DNA of 64,000 nucleotides from an uncultured Collinsella sp. (GTDB lineage: Bacteria > Actinomycetota > Coriobacteriia > Coriobacteriales > Coriobacteriaceae), in assembly GCA_900544095.1 (NCBI GenBank), contig UQTV01000002.1:124001-188000 (forward strand), read 5' to 3'. The notes below the pieces were generated by a model. That model was not told the origin of the DNA. It searched no databases and worked only from the letters and a program-made list of their open reading frames with translations. Positions 42,798 through 52,850 of the stretch are shown one piece after another. A program made the translations under genes and the position numbers. Each line of letters starts with the position of its first letter. The first letter of the stretch is position 1.

Positions 42798-44204
42798 ATG
42801 CCTCTTGCTGAAGTCTTTAGCCTGCTCGTTTTGGGTCAGGGCAAATCCGGTCTCGATGTCGCCCGCTGGGCGCTGGCACATCCCGAGCGCGTAAGCGCCG
42901 TTACCGTGTATGGCGGCGGCACCTCTGAGCCCAATGACGCCACGCGTGCGCTCGAGGCTGCTGGTGCGTCGTTTGTCTATGGGACCGAACAGGTCGAGGG
43001 CGCCTATGACGCATGCGTGACGTGCCCGGGCATCTCGGAGTTCTCGGGCTTCTTTAAGGCCGGGCGCGAACATGCCGCCCAGATTATGGGTGAGCCAGAG
43101 TTTGCCTATCGCCTGTCGCCCGATAACTGGATTGCCATCACGGGCACCAACGGCAAGACGACCACCACGTCGCTGACCGATTATCTGCTCAAGGCTGCCG
43201 GCGAGGCCAGCGTAGCTGTCGGCAACATCGGCGAGCCGCCGGTCAACGAGATTGACGGCCGAGCCCGCAACGAGTGGTTTGTGGCTGAGCTCTCGAGCTA
43301 TCAGATTGCTACGACCACCGAGCTCCACCCTCGTGTGGCGGTGCTGCTCAACATCACTCCCGACCACTTGGGCTGGCATAAGAGCCATAAGAACTATGCG
43401 CTTGCCAAGATCAAGCTGTTTGACAATATGGTCGATGACGATCTGGTGGTTGTCGACGTCGAAGACGCCGGCATTCACGAGTTCGATGAGTACATCTATA
43501 CGCCGGGTCGCCGCATCTGCAAGGTCGCTTTTGACGAGCCCGAGGGTGCAGACGCCGCCTTTGTGCGCGACGGCAAAATGGTCGTGCGCCTGAAGGGCGT
43601 CGAGACTCAGCTTGTCGCCACGTCCGAACTCAAGATCTCGGGCCATCACAATGTTATCAATGCCCTGTGCGCTGCCACGGCTGCCCTGGCAGTCGGTGCC
43701 GATGTCAATGGTGTCTGCCGCGGTCTGGCCTCGTTCCAGCCGCTCGAGCACCGCGTGGAGCCGTGTGGCGAGATTGACGGCGTGCGCTACGTCAACGATT
43801 CCAAGGCGACCAACACCGATGCGGTCGAGAAGGCGCTGACGGCATTTCCCGATGACGACGTGATCTTGCTGCTCGGCGGCCACGATAAGGGCACGCCGCT
43901 CACGGACTTCGCGCGCGTTGTTATGGATAACGTACGCTCGGTCGTCTGCTTTGGCGATGCGCGCGAGCGCTTTACCGCCGCTATGGACGAGGCCGATGTC
44001 GATGGCGATGTGGATATTGCCCAGGCGGATGACCTGCGCGATGCCGTGGACGTCGCCCGTTCGCTGTCGAGCCGTGGCGACGTGATTTTACTTTCTCCTG
44101 CCTGCTCTTCGTTCGATGAGTTCTCGGGCTATGAGGAGCGCGGCCGCGTGTTTAAGGACTATGTGGCGCAGCTTGCCGCTGCGGCGAAATCGCAAATGGA
44201 ATAG
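42798..44204 (+). CDS. murD: UDP-MurNAc-L-Ala D-Glu ligase
   Basis: 468 residues. VLGQGKSGLDVARW starts the Rossmann-like N domain; ITGTNGKTTTTSL is the ATP site; ELSSYQI and NITPDHLGWH are MurD signatures; the C domain has NDSKATNTDA and LLGGHDKG. It adds D-glutamate in the cytoplasm. Follows mraY by 9 bp. Confidence 0.96.
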   Translation: MPLAEVFSLLVLGQGKSGLDVARWALAHPERVSAVTVYGGGTSEPNDATRALEAAGASFVYGTEQVEGAYDACVTCPGISEFSGFFKAGREHAAQIMGEPEFAYRLSPDNWIAITGTNGKTTTTSLTDYLLKAAGEASVAVGNIGEPPVNEIDGRARNEWFVAELSSYQIATTTELHPRVAVLLNITPDHLGWHKSHKNYALAKIKLFDNMVDDDLVVVDVEDAGIHEFDEYIYTPGRRICKVAFDEPEGADAAFVRDGKMVVRLKGVETQLVATSELKISGHHNVINALCAATAALAVGADVNGVCRGLASFQPLEHRVEPCGEIDGVRYVNDSKATNTDAVEKALTAFPDDDVILLLGGHDKGTPLTDFARVVMDNVRSVVCFGDARERFTAAMDEADVDGDVDIAQADDLRDAVDVARSLSSRGDVILLSPACSSFDEFSGYEERGRVFKDYVAQLAAAAKSQME

Positions 44205-44213
44205 GGGTTGCCG

Positions 44214-45734
44214 GTGAGAGAGGAGAGCCCCCGACAAGGTATGAGGAGGCCCGACTCGGACCGTGCTTCCTCGCGGCGTAGCACACCGCGTTCCGGTCGC
44301 GGCGGGCAGTCGTTTAGCGAACGCTATATTGCCGGCGTTCCCGCCCGCATCATGCGCCCCCGTCTGATATTTATGGCCTGCCTGTTTACTTTGGTGTGCT
44401 TTGGTCTGCTGATGGTGTACTCGGCGTCTTCGGTCGAGGCGCTGCACGAGAATGGCTCGGCGACGTTTTTCCTGGGTCGACAGGCCGCGTTTGCCGTGGT
44501 TGGTGTTCTGGCGCTGATTGCCATCGTGCGCGTTTTGCCGGACAGCTGGTTTGGGGAGGATGTGCTTAGGATCTTCCTTATCGGCATGATAGGGCTACTG
44601 TTTCTGGTGTTCTTGGTGGGCAGCGGCAGCCGTGGCGCCACGCGCTGGCTCAACATCGCCGGTATTCAGTTCCAGCCTTCCGAGTTTTTAAAGCCATTTG
44701 CCATTGCGTATTCGGCCATCATGCTTGATCGCTTCTTTTCGCCCGGTGGCAACATAAACGAATTCCTTCGCAAGATGGGCATCTACCTGGGTATTTCGCT
44801 CTTTCTGATCTTTATCCAGCCCGATTTCGGTACTGTCCTGATCATCCTGTTGACCCTCATGTGCATGGCGTTGTTTGCGGGTCTCGACCCGAGATTTATC
44901 ATCGGCGTGCTAATCTTCGGCATTCTCGTGATCGTGATTGCACTTGTCGCAGAGCCGTACCGTATGGTGCGTATTCAGGTTGCCTTGAACCCTTGGGCTG
45001 ACGAGTATGGTGACGGCTATCAGGCCACGCTTGCCATCATGGCCTTTGCCTCGGGCGGTCTGTTCGGCCGTGGCATCGGCAACTCAACCATGAAGTACTC
45101 GTATCTGCCCGAGGCGCACAATGACTACATCCTGGCCATCATTGGCGAGGAAGTCGGCTTTGTCGGAACCGTGCTGTTCTTCTTGGTGTTTGCGATGCTG
45201 ATCTACTCGGCGTTTCGCATTGCCGAGCAGGCGACCGATCGTCGGGGCGCGCTTATGGCGTCTGGCTCCGCGGTCATTCTCGCGGTGCAGTTTTTGATTA
45301 ACGCGCTGGGCATCCTCAACGTGTTTCCCATGACGGGCAAACCGTTGCCGTTTATTAGCTACGGCGGTTCGTCGATTATTGTGTCGCTTATGCTTGCCGG
45401 GTTGATCCTGCGCGTTTCGTACGAGAGCGCCCGCCGCGATGAGTATGACCGCCGCCGTGAGAGCTTTGCCGTTATGGACGAGAGCACCGCCGGCGTGGCC
45501 CATGTGCGCGGTGAACGACCTTCGCGTAGCGGCTTTACCGTTCTGGATGGTTCTGCATCCGAGCCGGCAGCTCGTCCACGCTCGCGAACGGCTCCGCAAG
45601 GTCGTCCGCAGCGCCCCAGCCCTCGCAACGCGGGCGGCGGATATAATCGAATCGATTTGAACTCGGACCCGTCGGCGCGTCTGCGCACCGACGACCAGGG
45701 ACCGCGTGTACGAAGGGACTACCATGACCGATAA
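44214..45734 (+). CDS. ftsW: Lipid II polymerase FtsW
   Basis: 506 residues, ten or so membrane segments with SEDS family motifs: GLLMVYSAS in the first helix, GSRGATRWLNIAGIQFQPSEFLKP, and GKPLPFISYGGSSI. Charged tails at both ends are long and Arg-rich. FtsW polymerises septal glycan together with FtsI. GTG 44214 is favoured because AGGGG lies 6 nt upstream; TTG 44208 is the alternative. The stop overlaps murG by 11 nt. Confidence 0.94.
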   Translation: MREESPRQGMRRPDSDRASSRRSTPRSGRGGQSFSERYIAGVPARIMRPRLIFMACLFTLVCFGLLMVYSASSVEALHENGSATFFLGRQAAFAVVGVLALIAIVRVLPDSWFGEDVLRIFLIGMIGLLFLVFLVGSGSRGATRWLNIAGIQFQPSEFLKPFAIAYSAIMLDRFFSPGGNINEFLRKMGIYLGISLFLIFIQPDFGTVLIILLTLMCMALFAGLDPRFIIGVLIFGILVIVIALVAEPYRMVRIQVALNPWADEYGDGYQATLAIMAFASGGLFGRGIGNSTMKYSYLPEAHNDYILAIIGEEVGFVGTVLFFLVFAMLIYSAFRIAEQATDRRGALMASGSAVILAVQFLINALGILNVFPMTGKPLPFISYGGSSIIVSLMLAGLILRVSYESARRDEYDRRRESFAVMDESTAGVAHVRGERPSRSGFTVLDGSASEPAARPRSRTAPQGRPQRPSPRNAGGGYNRIDLNSDPSARLRTDDQGPRVRRDYHDR

Positions 45735-46839
45735 AATGACCGTTGCTATTGCAGCCGGCGGCACGGCAGGACACATCAACCCCGCGCTCGCCTTGGCCGA
45801 AGAACTGCGTGACCGTGGCCACCACGTTGTGTTCGTGGGCCAGTCGCGCAAGCTCGAGGGTCGTTTGGTCCCCGAGGCTGGGTTTGATTTTGTGCCCATT
45901 ACGGTCACGGGCTTCGACCGCTCCCGTCCTTGGACGGCGCTGACCTCGCTGTGGCGTGTCAATAAGGCCAAGCGTGCGCTCGCCAATCATTTCTCAAAGG
46001 TCGGCAAGCCCGATGCCGCCATCGGTTTTGGTGCCTATGTCGAGGTTCCGCTGTTGGGGTGGTGCAAGGGCGCAGGCGTTCCGTATCTGCTGCATGAGCA
46101 GAACTCTGTTCCGGGCCTGGCCAACAAGATGATGAACTCCCACGCCGCCCGCGTGTGCATCTCGGTGCCGGCAGCGCGTTCGGTCTTTGAGCGCGAAGGT
46201 GACCCTGACCACGTGCTCATGACCGGCAACCCCGTACGTCGCTCGGTGATCGAGGGCGATCGCGATCGTGGCCGCAAGGCACTTGGCGTTCCCGAGGACG
46301 CTACGCTGCTGCTCGTCTTTGGCGGTTCACTTGGCGCCCAGCACCTCAACGAGCGCGTGACTTCGCTCAAAAACGAGCTGCTTTCGCGCAAGAACCTCTA
46401 TGTGTTGCATTCGACGGGTGCCGACGGCTTTGAGGAGACCGAGCGCGCTTTGGCGCTGACGCCCGAGGAGGCGAAGCGTTACCGCGTCCAGCCTTACATC
46501 GACAACATGGGCGATATGCTGGCTGCTGCCGATTTGGTGCTCTCGCGTTCGGGTGCATCGAGCGTGGCCGAGATCGCTGCGCTCGCCGTGCCCTCGGTGC
46601 TCGTGCCGTATCCGCATGCGACGGCCGACCACCAAACCACCAATGCTCGTTATCTGGTCGACGCCGGGGCCGGCGTGCTCTGCGCCGATGCCGATATCGA
46701 CGGTTCTGCCTTTGCCGATGAGCTGCTGCACCTGGTCGATGACGCGGCGGCGCGCGACGCCATGCGTCAGGCGGCGCGTGGTCTGGCTCAGGATAGAGCC
46801 GCCGCTCTTCTGGCGGATGCGGTAGAGGGTTTGCGTTAG
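45724..46839 (+). CDS. murG: Lipid II synthase (N-acetylglucosaminyltransferase)
   Basis: 371 residues from ATG 45724 (AAGGGA upstream, inside ftsW). AAGGTAGHINPALALAEEL is the glycine-rich lipid-side loop; LLHEQNSVPGLANK and FGGSLGAQHLNE are typical; the C domain has the UDP-GlcNAc site SRSGASSVAEIAAL. It converts lipid I to lipid II at the inner membrane face. Confidence 0.96.
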   Translation: MTDKMTVAIAAGGTAGHINPALALAEELRDRGHHVVFVGQSRKLEGRLVPEAGFDFVPITVTGFDRSRPWTALTSLWRVNKAKRALANHFSKVGKPDAAIGFGAYVEVPLLGWCKGAGVPYLLHEQNSVPGLANKMMNSHAARVCISVPAARSVFEREGDPDHVLMTGNPVRRSVIEGDRDRGRKALGVPEDATLLLVFGGSLGAQHLNERVTSLKNELLSRKNLYVLHSTGADGFEETERALALTPEEAKRYRVQPYIDNMGDMLAAADLVLSRSGASSVAEIAALAVPSVLVPYPHATADHQTTNARYLVDAGAGVLCADADIDGSAFADELLHLVDDAAARDAMRQAARGLAQDRAAALLADAVEGLR

Positions 46840-46936
46840 TTAGACGGGATATCTTCGGTCGCCCTCGCGCTGATGCGGTAGGTGCGGTACAGTTAACGGG
46901 TTACAGGCAGTGTTTACGCAAGGAGTACACGAGCAC

Positions 46937-48355
46937 ATGGCTGATTCCCAGACTGCAACCTCCGCGCCCGAGTTTAAGAGCGCCCACTTTATCGGTATCG
47001 GCGGCGCCGGCATGAGCGGCATCGCCCTCGTTCTGCACGAGCGCGGTTATGCCGTTACCGGCTCCGACCTTAAGACGTCACGTTATATCCGCCAGCTTAC
47101 CCGCGCTGGTGTGAAGGTGCATGTGGGCCATGAGGCCGCCACGATCGACGAGGTCAAGCCCGACGTGGTTGTTGTCTCCACCGCTATTCCGGAGTCCAAC
47201 CCTGAACTCGTGCGTGCTCGCGAGCTTGGTATTCCCGTGTGGCCCCGTGCCAAGATGCTCTCTGCTTTGGGCCACGGCTACACCACCGTCGCTGTTGCCG
47301 GCACGCATGGCAAGACCACCACGTCTTCGATGTGTGCCACCATGCTCGACCGCATGGGTCTGGATCCGAGCTTCCTGATCGGTGGCATCGTCGAGGGCTA
47401 TGACACGAACGGCAAGAACGGCTCGGGCGACTACTTTGTCGCCGAGGCCGACGAGTCCGACAGCTCCTTCCTGTTCCTGAACCCCAACGTGGTCATTGTG
47501 ACCAACGTCGAGGCCGACCACCTCGATCACTACTCGGGTATCGAGGAGATCGAGGCAACTTTCGCCAAATTCATGAGCTTGGTGGGCGAGGACGGCACCG
47601 TCATCGTCTGCGGTGAGGACCCGCATCTGGTCGAGCTCGCCAAGTCGACGGGCCGTCACGTGCTTTCCTACGGCTTTGCCGAGAGCAACGACATCGTCTG
47701 CATGCACCCGGATGTCAAGGGCATCCAGAGCGACTTTATCGTTCGCTTTGAGGACGGCACTGAGCACGCTGTGGAGATCAAGAGCAATCCCGGTCGCCAC
47801 AACATGCTCAACGCCACGGCGGTGCTCACCGTCGCCCATGTCCTGGGCCTTGACATCGACGCCGCCGCCAAGGCGCTCTCGAGCTTTGAGGGCGTCCGCC
47901 GTCGCTTTACCCACGTGGGCGATATCGATGGCATCACCGTGGTCGATGATTACGGCCATCACCCCACCGAGATCAAGGCGACGCTTGCTGCTGCTTCGTC
48001 GCTGGGCTACAAGCACGTCGACGTCGTGTTCCAGCCGCACCGCTATTCGCGCCTGCAGGCCCTGTGCGACGACTTTGCCGATGCATTTGCCAATGCCGAT
48101 AAACTGCTGCTGATTGATGTGTTCTCGGCTGGCGAGATGCCCATTCCGGGTGTCACCTCTAAGATGCTCGCCGATACCGTGCGCGCCAAGCATCCTGGCA
48201 AGGAGGTCGTGTATTGCTCCAGCCGTCTTGAGCTCAATCAGGAGCTCGAGCAGATGGTGGGCGAGGGCGACCTGCTGCTCACCATGGGTGCCGGTGACGT
48301 TACGACCGTCGGCCCCGAGTTCATTGAGTATCTGACTGCCAAGAAAGACGCTTAA
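46937..48355 (+). CDS. murC: UDP-MurNAc L-Ala ligase
   Basis: 472 residues. HFIGIGGAGMSGIALVLHERG (Rossmann), VAGTHGKTTTSSM (ATP site), EADESDSSFLFL and DDYGHHPTEIKATL identify MurC. ATG 46937 is chosen although AAGGAG lies 12 nt upstream, somewhat far; no better start exists after the ribosome site. A 97-bp gap after murG may hold an internal promoter. Confidence 0.95.
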   Translation: MADSQTATSAPEFKSAHFIGIGGAGMSGIALVLHERGYAVTGSDLKTSRYIRQLTRAGVKVHVGHEAATIDEVKPDVVVVSTAIPESNPELVRARELGIPVWPRAKMLSALGHGYTTVAVAGTHGKTTTSSMCATMLDRMGLDPSFLIGGIVEGYDTNGKNGSGDYFVAEADESDSSFLFLNPNVVIVTNVEADHLDHYSGIEEIEATFAKFMSLVGEDGTVIVCGEDPHLVELAKSTGRHVLSYGFAESNDIVCMHPDVKGIQSDFIVRFEDGTEHAVEIKSNPGRHNMLNATAVLTVAHVLGLDIDAAAKALSSFEGVRRRFTHVGDIDGITVVDDYGHHPTEIKATLAAASSLGYKHVDVVFQPHRYSRLQALCDDFADAFANADKLLLIDVFSAGEMPIPGVTSKMLADTVRAKHPGKEVVYCSSRLELNQELEQMVGEGDLLLTMGAGDVTTVGPEFIEYLTAKKDA

Positions 48356-48360
48356 GTCTA

Positions 48361-49272
48361 ATGGGTCTGTTTAACGCCGTCATGGCGCTCTCGGGCATGA
48401 TCGACACGGATGTGATCGAGGACGAGCGCCTTGCGCGTCATACGAGCTATCGTATCGGCGGCAAGGCCGACCTCTTTGTGACGTGCCATAGCTATCATGC
48501 CCTTCGCCGCGCCGTGGCGGTGCTCGATCGCGAGCAGGTGCCGTGGGTCATCATCGGCAAGGGCTCCAATCTGCTGGTTGCCGATGGCGGTTATCGCGGT
48601 GCCGTCATTTCGCTCGGACGTGAGTTTCAGCGCACGGTTGTTGCCGATGACGGTTGTACGCTGACGGTCGGTGCGGGCGTGATGTTTGCGCGCCTGGTCA
48701 ACGATGCCCTGTCGCGTAGCCTCTCGGGCCTTGAGTTTGCCGTTGGCATCCCTGGGTCGGTCGGCGGTGCGATATCTATGAATGCCGGCACACGGACCGA
48801 GTGGATTGGCTTGCTGGTTGAGGATGTCGTAACGTTTGACCCGGCATCCGGTATCAAGCATTATGCGGGGTCCGAGATCACTTGGGGCTACCGCGAATGT
48901 AGCCTTCCCCGCAATGAGATCATCCTCGAGTGCGTGCTCAAACTTAAACCGGCGCCCAAGGCCGACATTCGCGAGCGCATGGAGCGGTACCTTACAAGGC
49001 GCAAGCGTACGCAGCCCATGGGTCGCGCATCCTGCGGGTCTGTCTTTCGCAACCCGCCCGATGCGAGTGTGGGCAAGCTTATCGAGGATTGTGGATTAAA
49101 GGGTTTTTCGATTGGCGGCGCGGAAGTTTCGCCCGTTCACGCTAATTATATCGTTAATAACGGAACTGCCTCGGCCGATGACGTTGCCGCGGTTATCAGA
49201 CATGTGCACGGAAAGGTGAGGGAGGCGTATGGCATCGAGCTCAGACCGGAAGTTAAATTCCTCGGCTTCTAG
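48361..49272 (+). CDS. murB: UDP-N-acetylenolpyruvoylglucosamine reductase
   Basis: 303 residues, FAD enzyme. HTSYRIGGKADLF, IIGKGSNLLVADGGYRG, GIPGSVGGAISMNAG and GRASCGSVFRNPP (proton-donor Ser) are MurB motifs. It reduces enolpyruvyl-UDP-GlcNAc to UDP-MurNAc. Starts 5 nt after murC; the end overlaps ftsQ by 44 nt. Confidence 0.95.
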   Translation: MGLFNAVMALSGMIDTDVIEDERLARHTSYRIGGKADLFVTCHSYHALRRAVAVLDREQVPWVIIGKGSNLLVADGGYRGAVISLGREFQRTVVADDGCTLTVGAGVMFARLVNDALSRSLSGLEFAVGIPGSVGGAISMNAGTRTEWIGLLVEDVVTFDPASGIKHYAGSEITWGYRECSLPRNEIILECVLKLKPAPKADIRERMERYLTRRKRTQPMGRASCGSVFRNPPDASVGKLIEDCGLKGFSIGGAEVSPVHANYIVNNGTASADDVAAVIRHVHGKVREAYGIELRPEVKFLGF

Positions 49273-50485
49273 AGCATCGAAACCAACCTTCCGCCGCGCC
49301 GGAGGGCGTTCCGGCGCGCCTGCCAAACCTCAACGCAATACCGTCGCGCACTCTAAGCTTGTCGGGCATGCTCGACAGACCAGTCGTCCGGTTGTCGGCT
49401 CGCAGCTCGGCAATCGTCCGGCCGCAAAAAAGTCCTCGCGTCCCTCGCTGACGTCAAAGCCTGTTATGGGCGCCAAGCCTGCCCGTCCCATGGCAACTCC
49501 TAAGCCCTCGACGGGAACTAAGGCGGCGCGTCCGGGTCGCACGCTTGGCGCATCGAAACCGCGCTCGCTGACATCGGTGCCGGCTACCGCCAAGAAGCCT
49601 TCGGGTAAAAAAGGCGTCAACCCGTTGTCTTCACTTGGGGCGATGGCAAATAAAACGTCAGACGCCGCTTCTGTCGTTACAGGCAAAGGCAAAATCGTGG
49701 GCGGCGTTCTGGCCGTCTTGGCCGTGCTCGTCGTCGTTGCCATCGTGGTGATCAACTCTGGACTGTTTACTGCCACTGATATTCAGATTCAAGGCAGCGA
49801 GCATGTGACGAAGCACGATGCTATCCAGCTGATCGACTTGCCCGAGGGAACGTCGCTTTTTAACGTCGATCCCGACCAGATTACCGAGGATCTCAAGCAG
49901 AACCCGTGGGTTTCGGGCGTGGATGTCCAGCGCCAGTTTCCCCATACGCTTATCATCACGCCGACGGAGCGTAAAGTTATCGCCATTGCGTATATCAGCT
50001 CCGACGACCTTGCCTGGGCTATCGGAGACGATGACACCTGGATCGCCCCGCTGTCGACGTCGGTCGAAGTGGACGACCAGGGCAACGTCATCACGACAGG
50101 GCAGGGCTCAAATACCTTGACCGGAATCGATGCCGCGCTGGCGCTCGCCAAGCATTATGGCGCGGTGTTGTTGACTGATGTCTCGGCGGATGTCGCTCCG
50201 GTTTCCGGCCAGGCGGTGAACTCCAAAGCCGTTAAGGCCGGCCTGGATTATGTGCGTGGTTTTTCGAGCGAGTTCTTGGGACAAGTCAAGGATATTTCCA
50301 CGCCTTCGGTCGAAGCCATCTCGGCAAACCTCAATAACGGCATTGAGGTGTCGCTGGGCGATTCGGACGATATCGCCAAGAAGGAACGCGTAGTCACCAA
50401 GTTGCTTTCGCAGGTAGAGGGCGTAACGTATATCAATGTGCGCTCTCCGGGCAACTACACATTTAGGAATGCTCCGACCTCGTAG
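49229..50485 (+). CDS. ftsQ: FtsQ/DivIB division protein
   Basis: 418 residues. The first 145 or so are Lys/Arg/Ser/Pro-rich and probably disordered in the cytoplasm; one membrane segment follows (GGVLAVLAVLVVVAIVVI), then a POTRA domain (ATDIQIQGSEHVTKHDAIQLI...NPWVSGVDVQRQFPHTLIITPTERK) and the beta domain. FtsQ recruits FtsL and FtsWI to midcell. GGGAGG before ATG 49229 lies inside murB. Confidence 0.92.
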   Translation: MASSSDRKLNSSASRASKPTFRRAGGRSGAPAKPQRNTVAHSKLVGHARQTSRPVVGSQLGNRPAAKKSSRPSLTSKPVMGAKPARPMATPKPSTGTKAARPGRTLGASKPRSLTSVPATAKKPSGKKGVNPLSSLGAMANKTSDAASVVTGKGKIVGGVLAVLAVLVVVAIVVINSGLFTATDIQIQGSEHVTKHDAIQLIDLPEGTSLFNVDPDQITEDLKQNPWVSGVDVQRQFPHTLIITPTERKVIAIAYISSDDLAWAIGDDDTWIAPLSTSVEVDDQGNVITTGQGSNTLTGIDAALALAKHYGAVLLTDVSADVAPVSGQAVNSKAVKAGLDYVRGFSSEFLGQVKDISTPSVEAISANLNNGIEVSLGDSDDIAKKERVVTKLLSQVEGVTYINVRSPGNYTFRNAPTS

Positions 50486-50684
50486 CGCTGGTTGATGCTT
50501 TGTTGAGGGGCCATACCACGCCGTTTATCTGGTTTGTTTGGTTTTCACGGTCAATTATTTGACTGATACGTTCATAATGTGCAAACATAATACGGTTTAC
50601 CTTTGCATTTACTTTCAACCTGAAGGTTAATGTGCGCAGGGGTCGACCCATGCTATGGCTATAACCTTTGTTCGGAGGACCGAC

Positions 50685-51839
50685 ATGCACGAGACAGAGA
50701 TCAACAACTACCTTGCCGTCATTAAGGTGGTCGGCGTCGGCGGCGGCGGTACCAACGCGGTCAATCGAATGATCGAAGAGGGCATCCGCGGCGTCGAGTT
50801 TGTTGCCATCAACACCGATGCTCAGGCACTCGCGATCTCTGATGCCGATATCAAGGTGCACATCGGCACCGACCTTACCCGCGGTCTGGGCGCCGGCGCC
50901 AATCCCGAGGTTGGCCGCAAGGCTGCCGATGAGTCCCGCGACGACATCGCCGAGGCGCTCGCTGGCGCCGACATGGTGTTTATCACCTGCGGCGAGGGCG
51001 GCGGCACCGGTACCGGCGCTGCTCCCATCGTTGCCGATATCGCGATGAACGAGGTCGGCGCACTGACCGTCGCCGTCGTGACCAAGCCCTTCACCTTCGA
51101 GGGCCGCAAGCGTAAGAAGAGCGCTGAGGAGGGCATCAAGACCCTCTCCGATTGCGTCGACACCATGATCGTCATTCCTAACGATAAGCTGCTCGACATC
51201 GCCGAGAAGAAGACCACCATGCTCGAGGCCTTCGCGATTGCCGATGGCGTCCTTTCCCAGGGCACCCAGGGCATCACCGACCTCATCACCGTCCCCGGTA
51301 TCATCAACCTGGACTTCGCCGATGTTAAGACCATCATGAAGCAGGCCGGTACCGCCATGATGGGTATCGGTACCTCTTCTGGGGATACTCGTGCCGTCGA
51401 CGCTGCCCAGCAGGCCATCTCCAGCCCGCTGCTCGAGAGCTCCATCGATGGTGCCACGCGCGTGCTGCTCTCCATCGCCGGTTCCAAGGACCTGGGCATC
51501 CAGGAGATCAGCGACGCCGCCGACGTTGTCGCCAACGCCGTCGACCCCGAGGCCAACATCATCTTCGGTACCGTTGTCGACGAGTCCCTGGGCGATCAGG
51601 TGCGTATCACCGTCATCGCTACGGGCTTCTCCGACTCCAACGTCAACCGTCAGGATGAGCTCTTTGCTGCTCAGCAGTCTCAGAGCAAGGCCGCTGCCTC
51701 CGCTGAGCCGCAGCGCACCGCTCCGGCTGCCAGCCCGGCTCAGGCCGCTCCGACCCGCAACGTCGGTGGTACCGAGCTGCCCAACTTTGGCAACGACCAG
51801 TTCGAGCTTCCCGACTTCCTGAAGCGCGGTAGCTTCTAG
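50685..51839 (+). CDS. ftsZ: Cell division GTPase FtsZ
   Basis: 384 residues from ATG 50685 (CGGAGGA upstream). VGVGGGGTNAVNRM, the tubulin signature GGGTGTGAAP and the T7 loop NLDFADVKTIM are present. A disordered Ala/Pro/Gln linker leads to the C-terminal peptide FELPDFLKRG, which binds partners such as SepF. The 199-bp leader after ftsQ is AT-rich, with TTGACT and CATAAT words, so a dedicated promoter is likely. Confidence 0.98.
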   Translation: MHETEINNYLAVIKVVGVGGGGTNAVNRMIEEGIRGVEFVAINTDAQALAISDADIKVHIGTDLTRGLGAGANPEVGRKAADESRDDIAEALAGADMVFITCGEGGGTGTGAAPIVADIAMNEVGALTVAVVTKPFTFEGRKRKKSAEEGIKTLSDCVDTMIVIPNDKLLDIAEKKTTMLEAFAIADGVLSQGTQGITDLITVPGIINLDFADVKTIMKQAGTAMMGIGTSSGDTRAVDAAQQAISSPLLESSIDGATRVLLSIAGSKDLGIQEISDAADVVANAVDPEANIIFGTVVDESLGDQVRITVIATGFSDSNVNRQDELFAAQQSQSKAAASAEPQRTAPAASPAQAAPTRNVGGTELPNFGNDQFELPDFLKRGSF

Positions 51840-51861
51840 TTCGTTTTTCTCAACGACCTGC

Positions 51862-51896
51862 ACGGGGTGTCTCCATTTGGATGCACCCCGTTTTGT
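51862..51896 (+). terminator. Terminator of ftsZ
   Basis: ACGGGGTG pairs with CACCCCGT across a 13-nt loop and is followed by TTTGTTT. Confidence 0.85.
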
Positions 51897-52049
51897 TTCT
51901 CGTTTGTAAACGAAAGCCTCCAATCTCCTTACGTTCCCTTTACGTTTGGTCCCTACCGCTGCGGGTATCCTTTTAAGGAAGTATGACAGCCGTATAAACG
52001 CGGACTGCGCGGCGACGCCGCGGTACTTGTGTTATTAGGAGGCTTTAGT

Positions 52050-52850
52050 ATGGCAGCACGTGCGGACAACGTTTCGCGTGTCGACCATGATGGAGTTACG
52101 TTGGTGGAGGGCGCGACATCCGATGTCCGCTTTGCCTTTACCGAGCGCACCGGTGGCGTTTCTGAAGATGCGTACTCCTCGCTCAACCTGGGCTCGCATG
52201 TAGGCGATGACCCCTTTGCTGTTCAAGAAAATCGTCGTCGAGCGCTCGAAGCTATGGGCGCCACTGAGTGCAAGCATAATCTGCTCGTGCCCAATCAGGT
52301 ACATGGTGACCATATCGTTACGGTGACTTCGAACGGCGCCGACGATCTTGAGGCTGTTCGCGAGCAGATTGCCGAGGGCTGCGATGCCATCGTCTGTACG
52401 GCCCATGACGTGCCCGTGCTGCTCTGCTTTGCCGACTGCGCTCCCGTGGTGCTGGTGGCCCCTGGCGGATTTGCCGTGGTGCACTCCGGTTGGAAGGGCA
52501 CGATTGCACGTATTTCTGCCAAGGCGTGCCAGGCGCTTTGCGATGCTGCCGGCTGCGATGCGAGCGACGTTTCCGCCTATATCGGCCCCCATATCTTGGC
52601 TGACGAATATGAGGTATCCCAGGAACTCATGGATCGCTTTGCCGTCGAGTTCTCTTGCATCGATGCGAGTGCCTCTCGCATGCTCGATCTTTCCGCTGCC
52701 ATTTGTGAGGCGCTGGTAGATGCCGGTGTGGACGCGGATAATATCGTGGATACCCAGCTTTCGACTGTGCGCCAGAACGACCGCTTTTATTCCTACCGTA
52801 ACGAGGACGGCACCTGTGGGCGCCATGCTGCGATCGGCGTGATGCTATGA
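52050..52850 (+). CDS. pgeF: PgeF/YfiH laccase-domain protein
   Basis: 266 residues from ATG 52050 (AGGAGG 8 nt upstream). RFAFTERTGGVSEDAYSSLNLGSHVGDD, NQVHGD, ADCAPVVL and HSGWKGT supply the conserved His/Cys zinc ligands of the family. YfiH proteins act on nucleosides (adenosine/inosine phosphorolysis or deamination) and were linked to editing of peptidoglycan precursors. It follows ftsZ as in many Gram-positives. The stop overlaps the pstS start (ATGA). Confidence 0.92.
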   Translation: MAARADNVSRVDHDGVTLVEGATSDVRFAFTERTGGVSEDAYSSLNLGSHVGDDPFAVQENRRRALEAMGATECKHNLLVPNQVHGDHIVTVTSNGADDLEAVREQIAEGCDAIVCTAHDVPVLLCFADCAPVVLVAPGGFAVVHSGWKGTIARISAKACQALCDAAGCDASDVSAYIGPHILADEYEVSQELMDRFAVEFSCIDASASRMLDLSAAICEALVDAGVDADNIVDTQLSTVRQNDRFYSYRNEDGTCGRHAAIGVML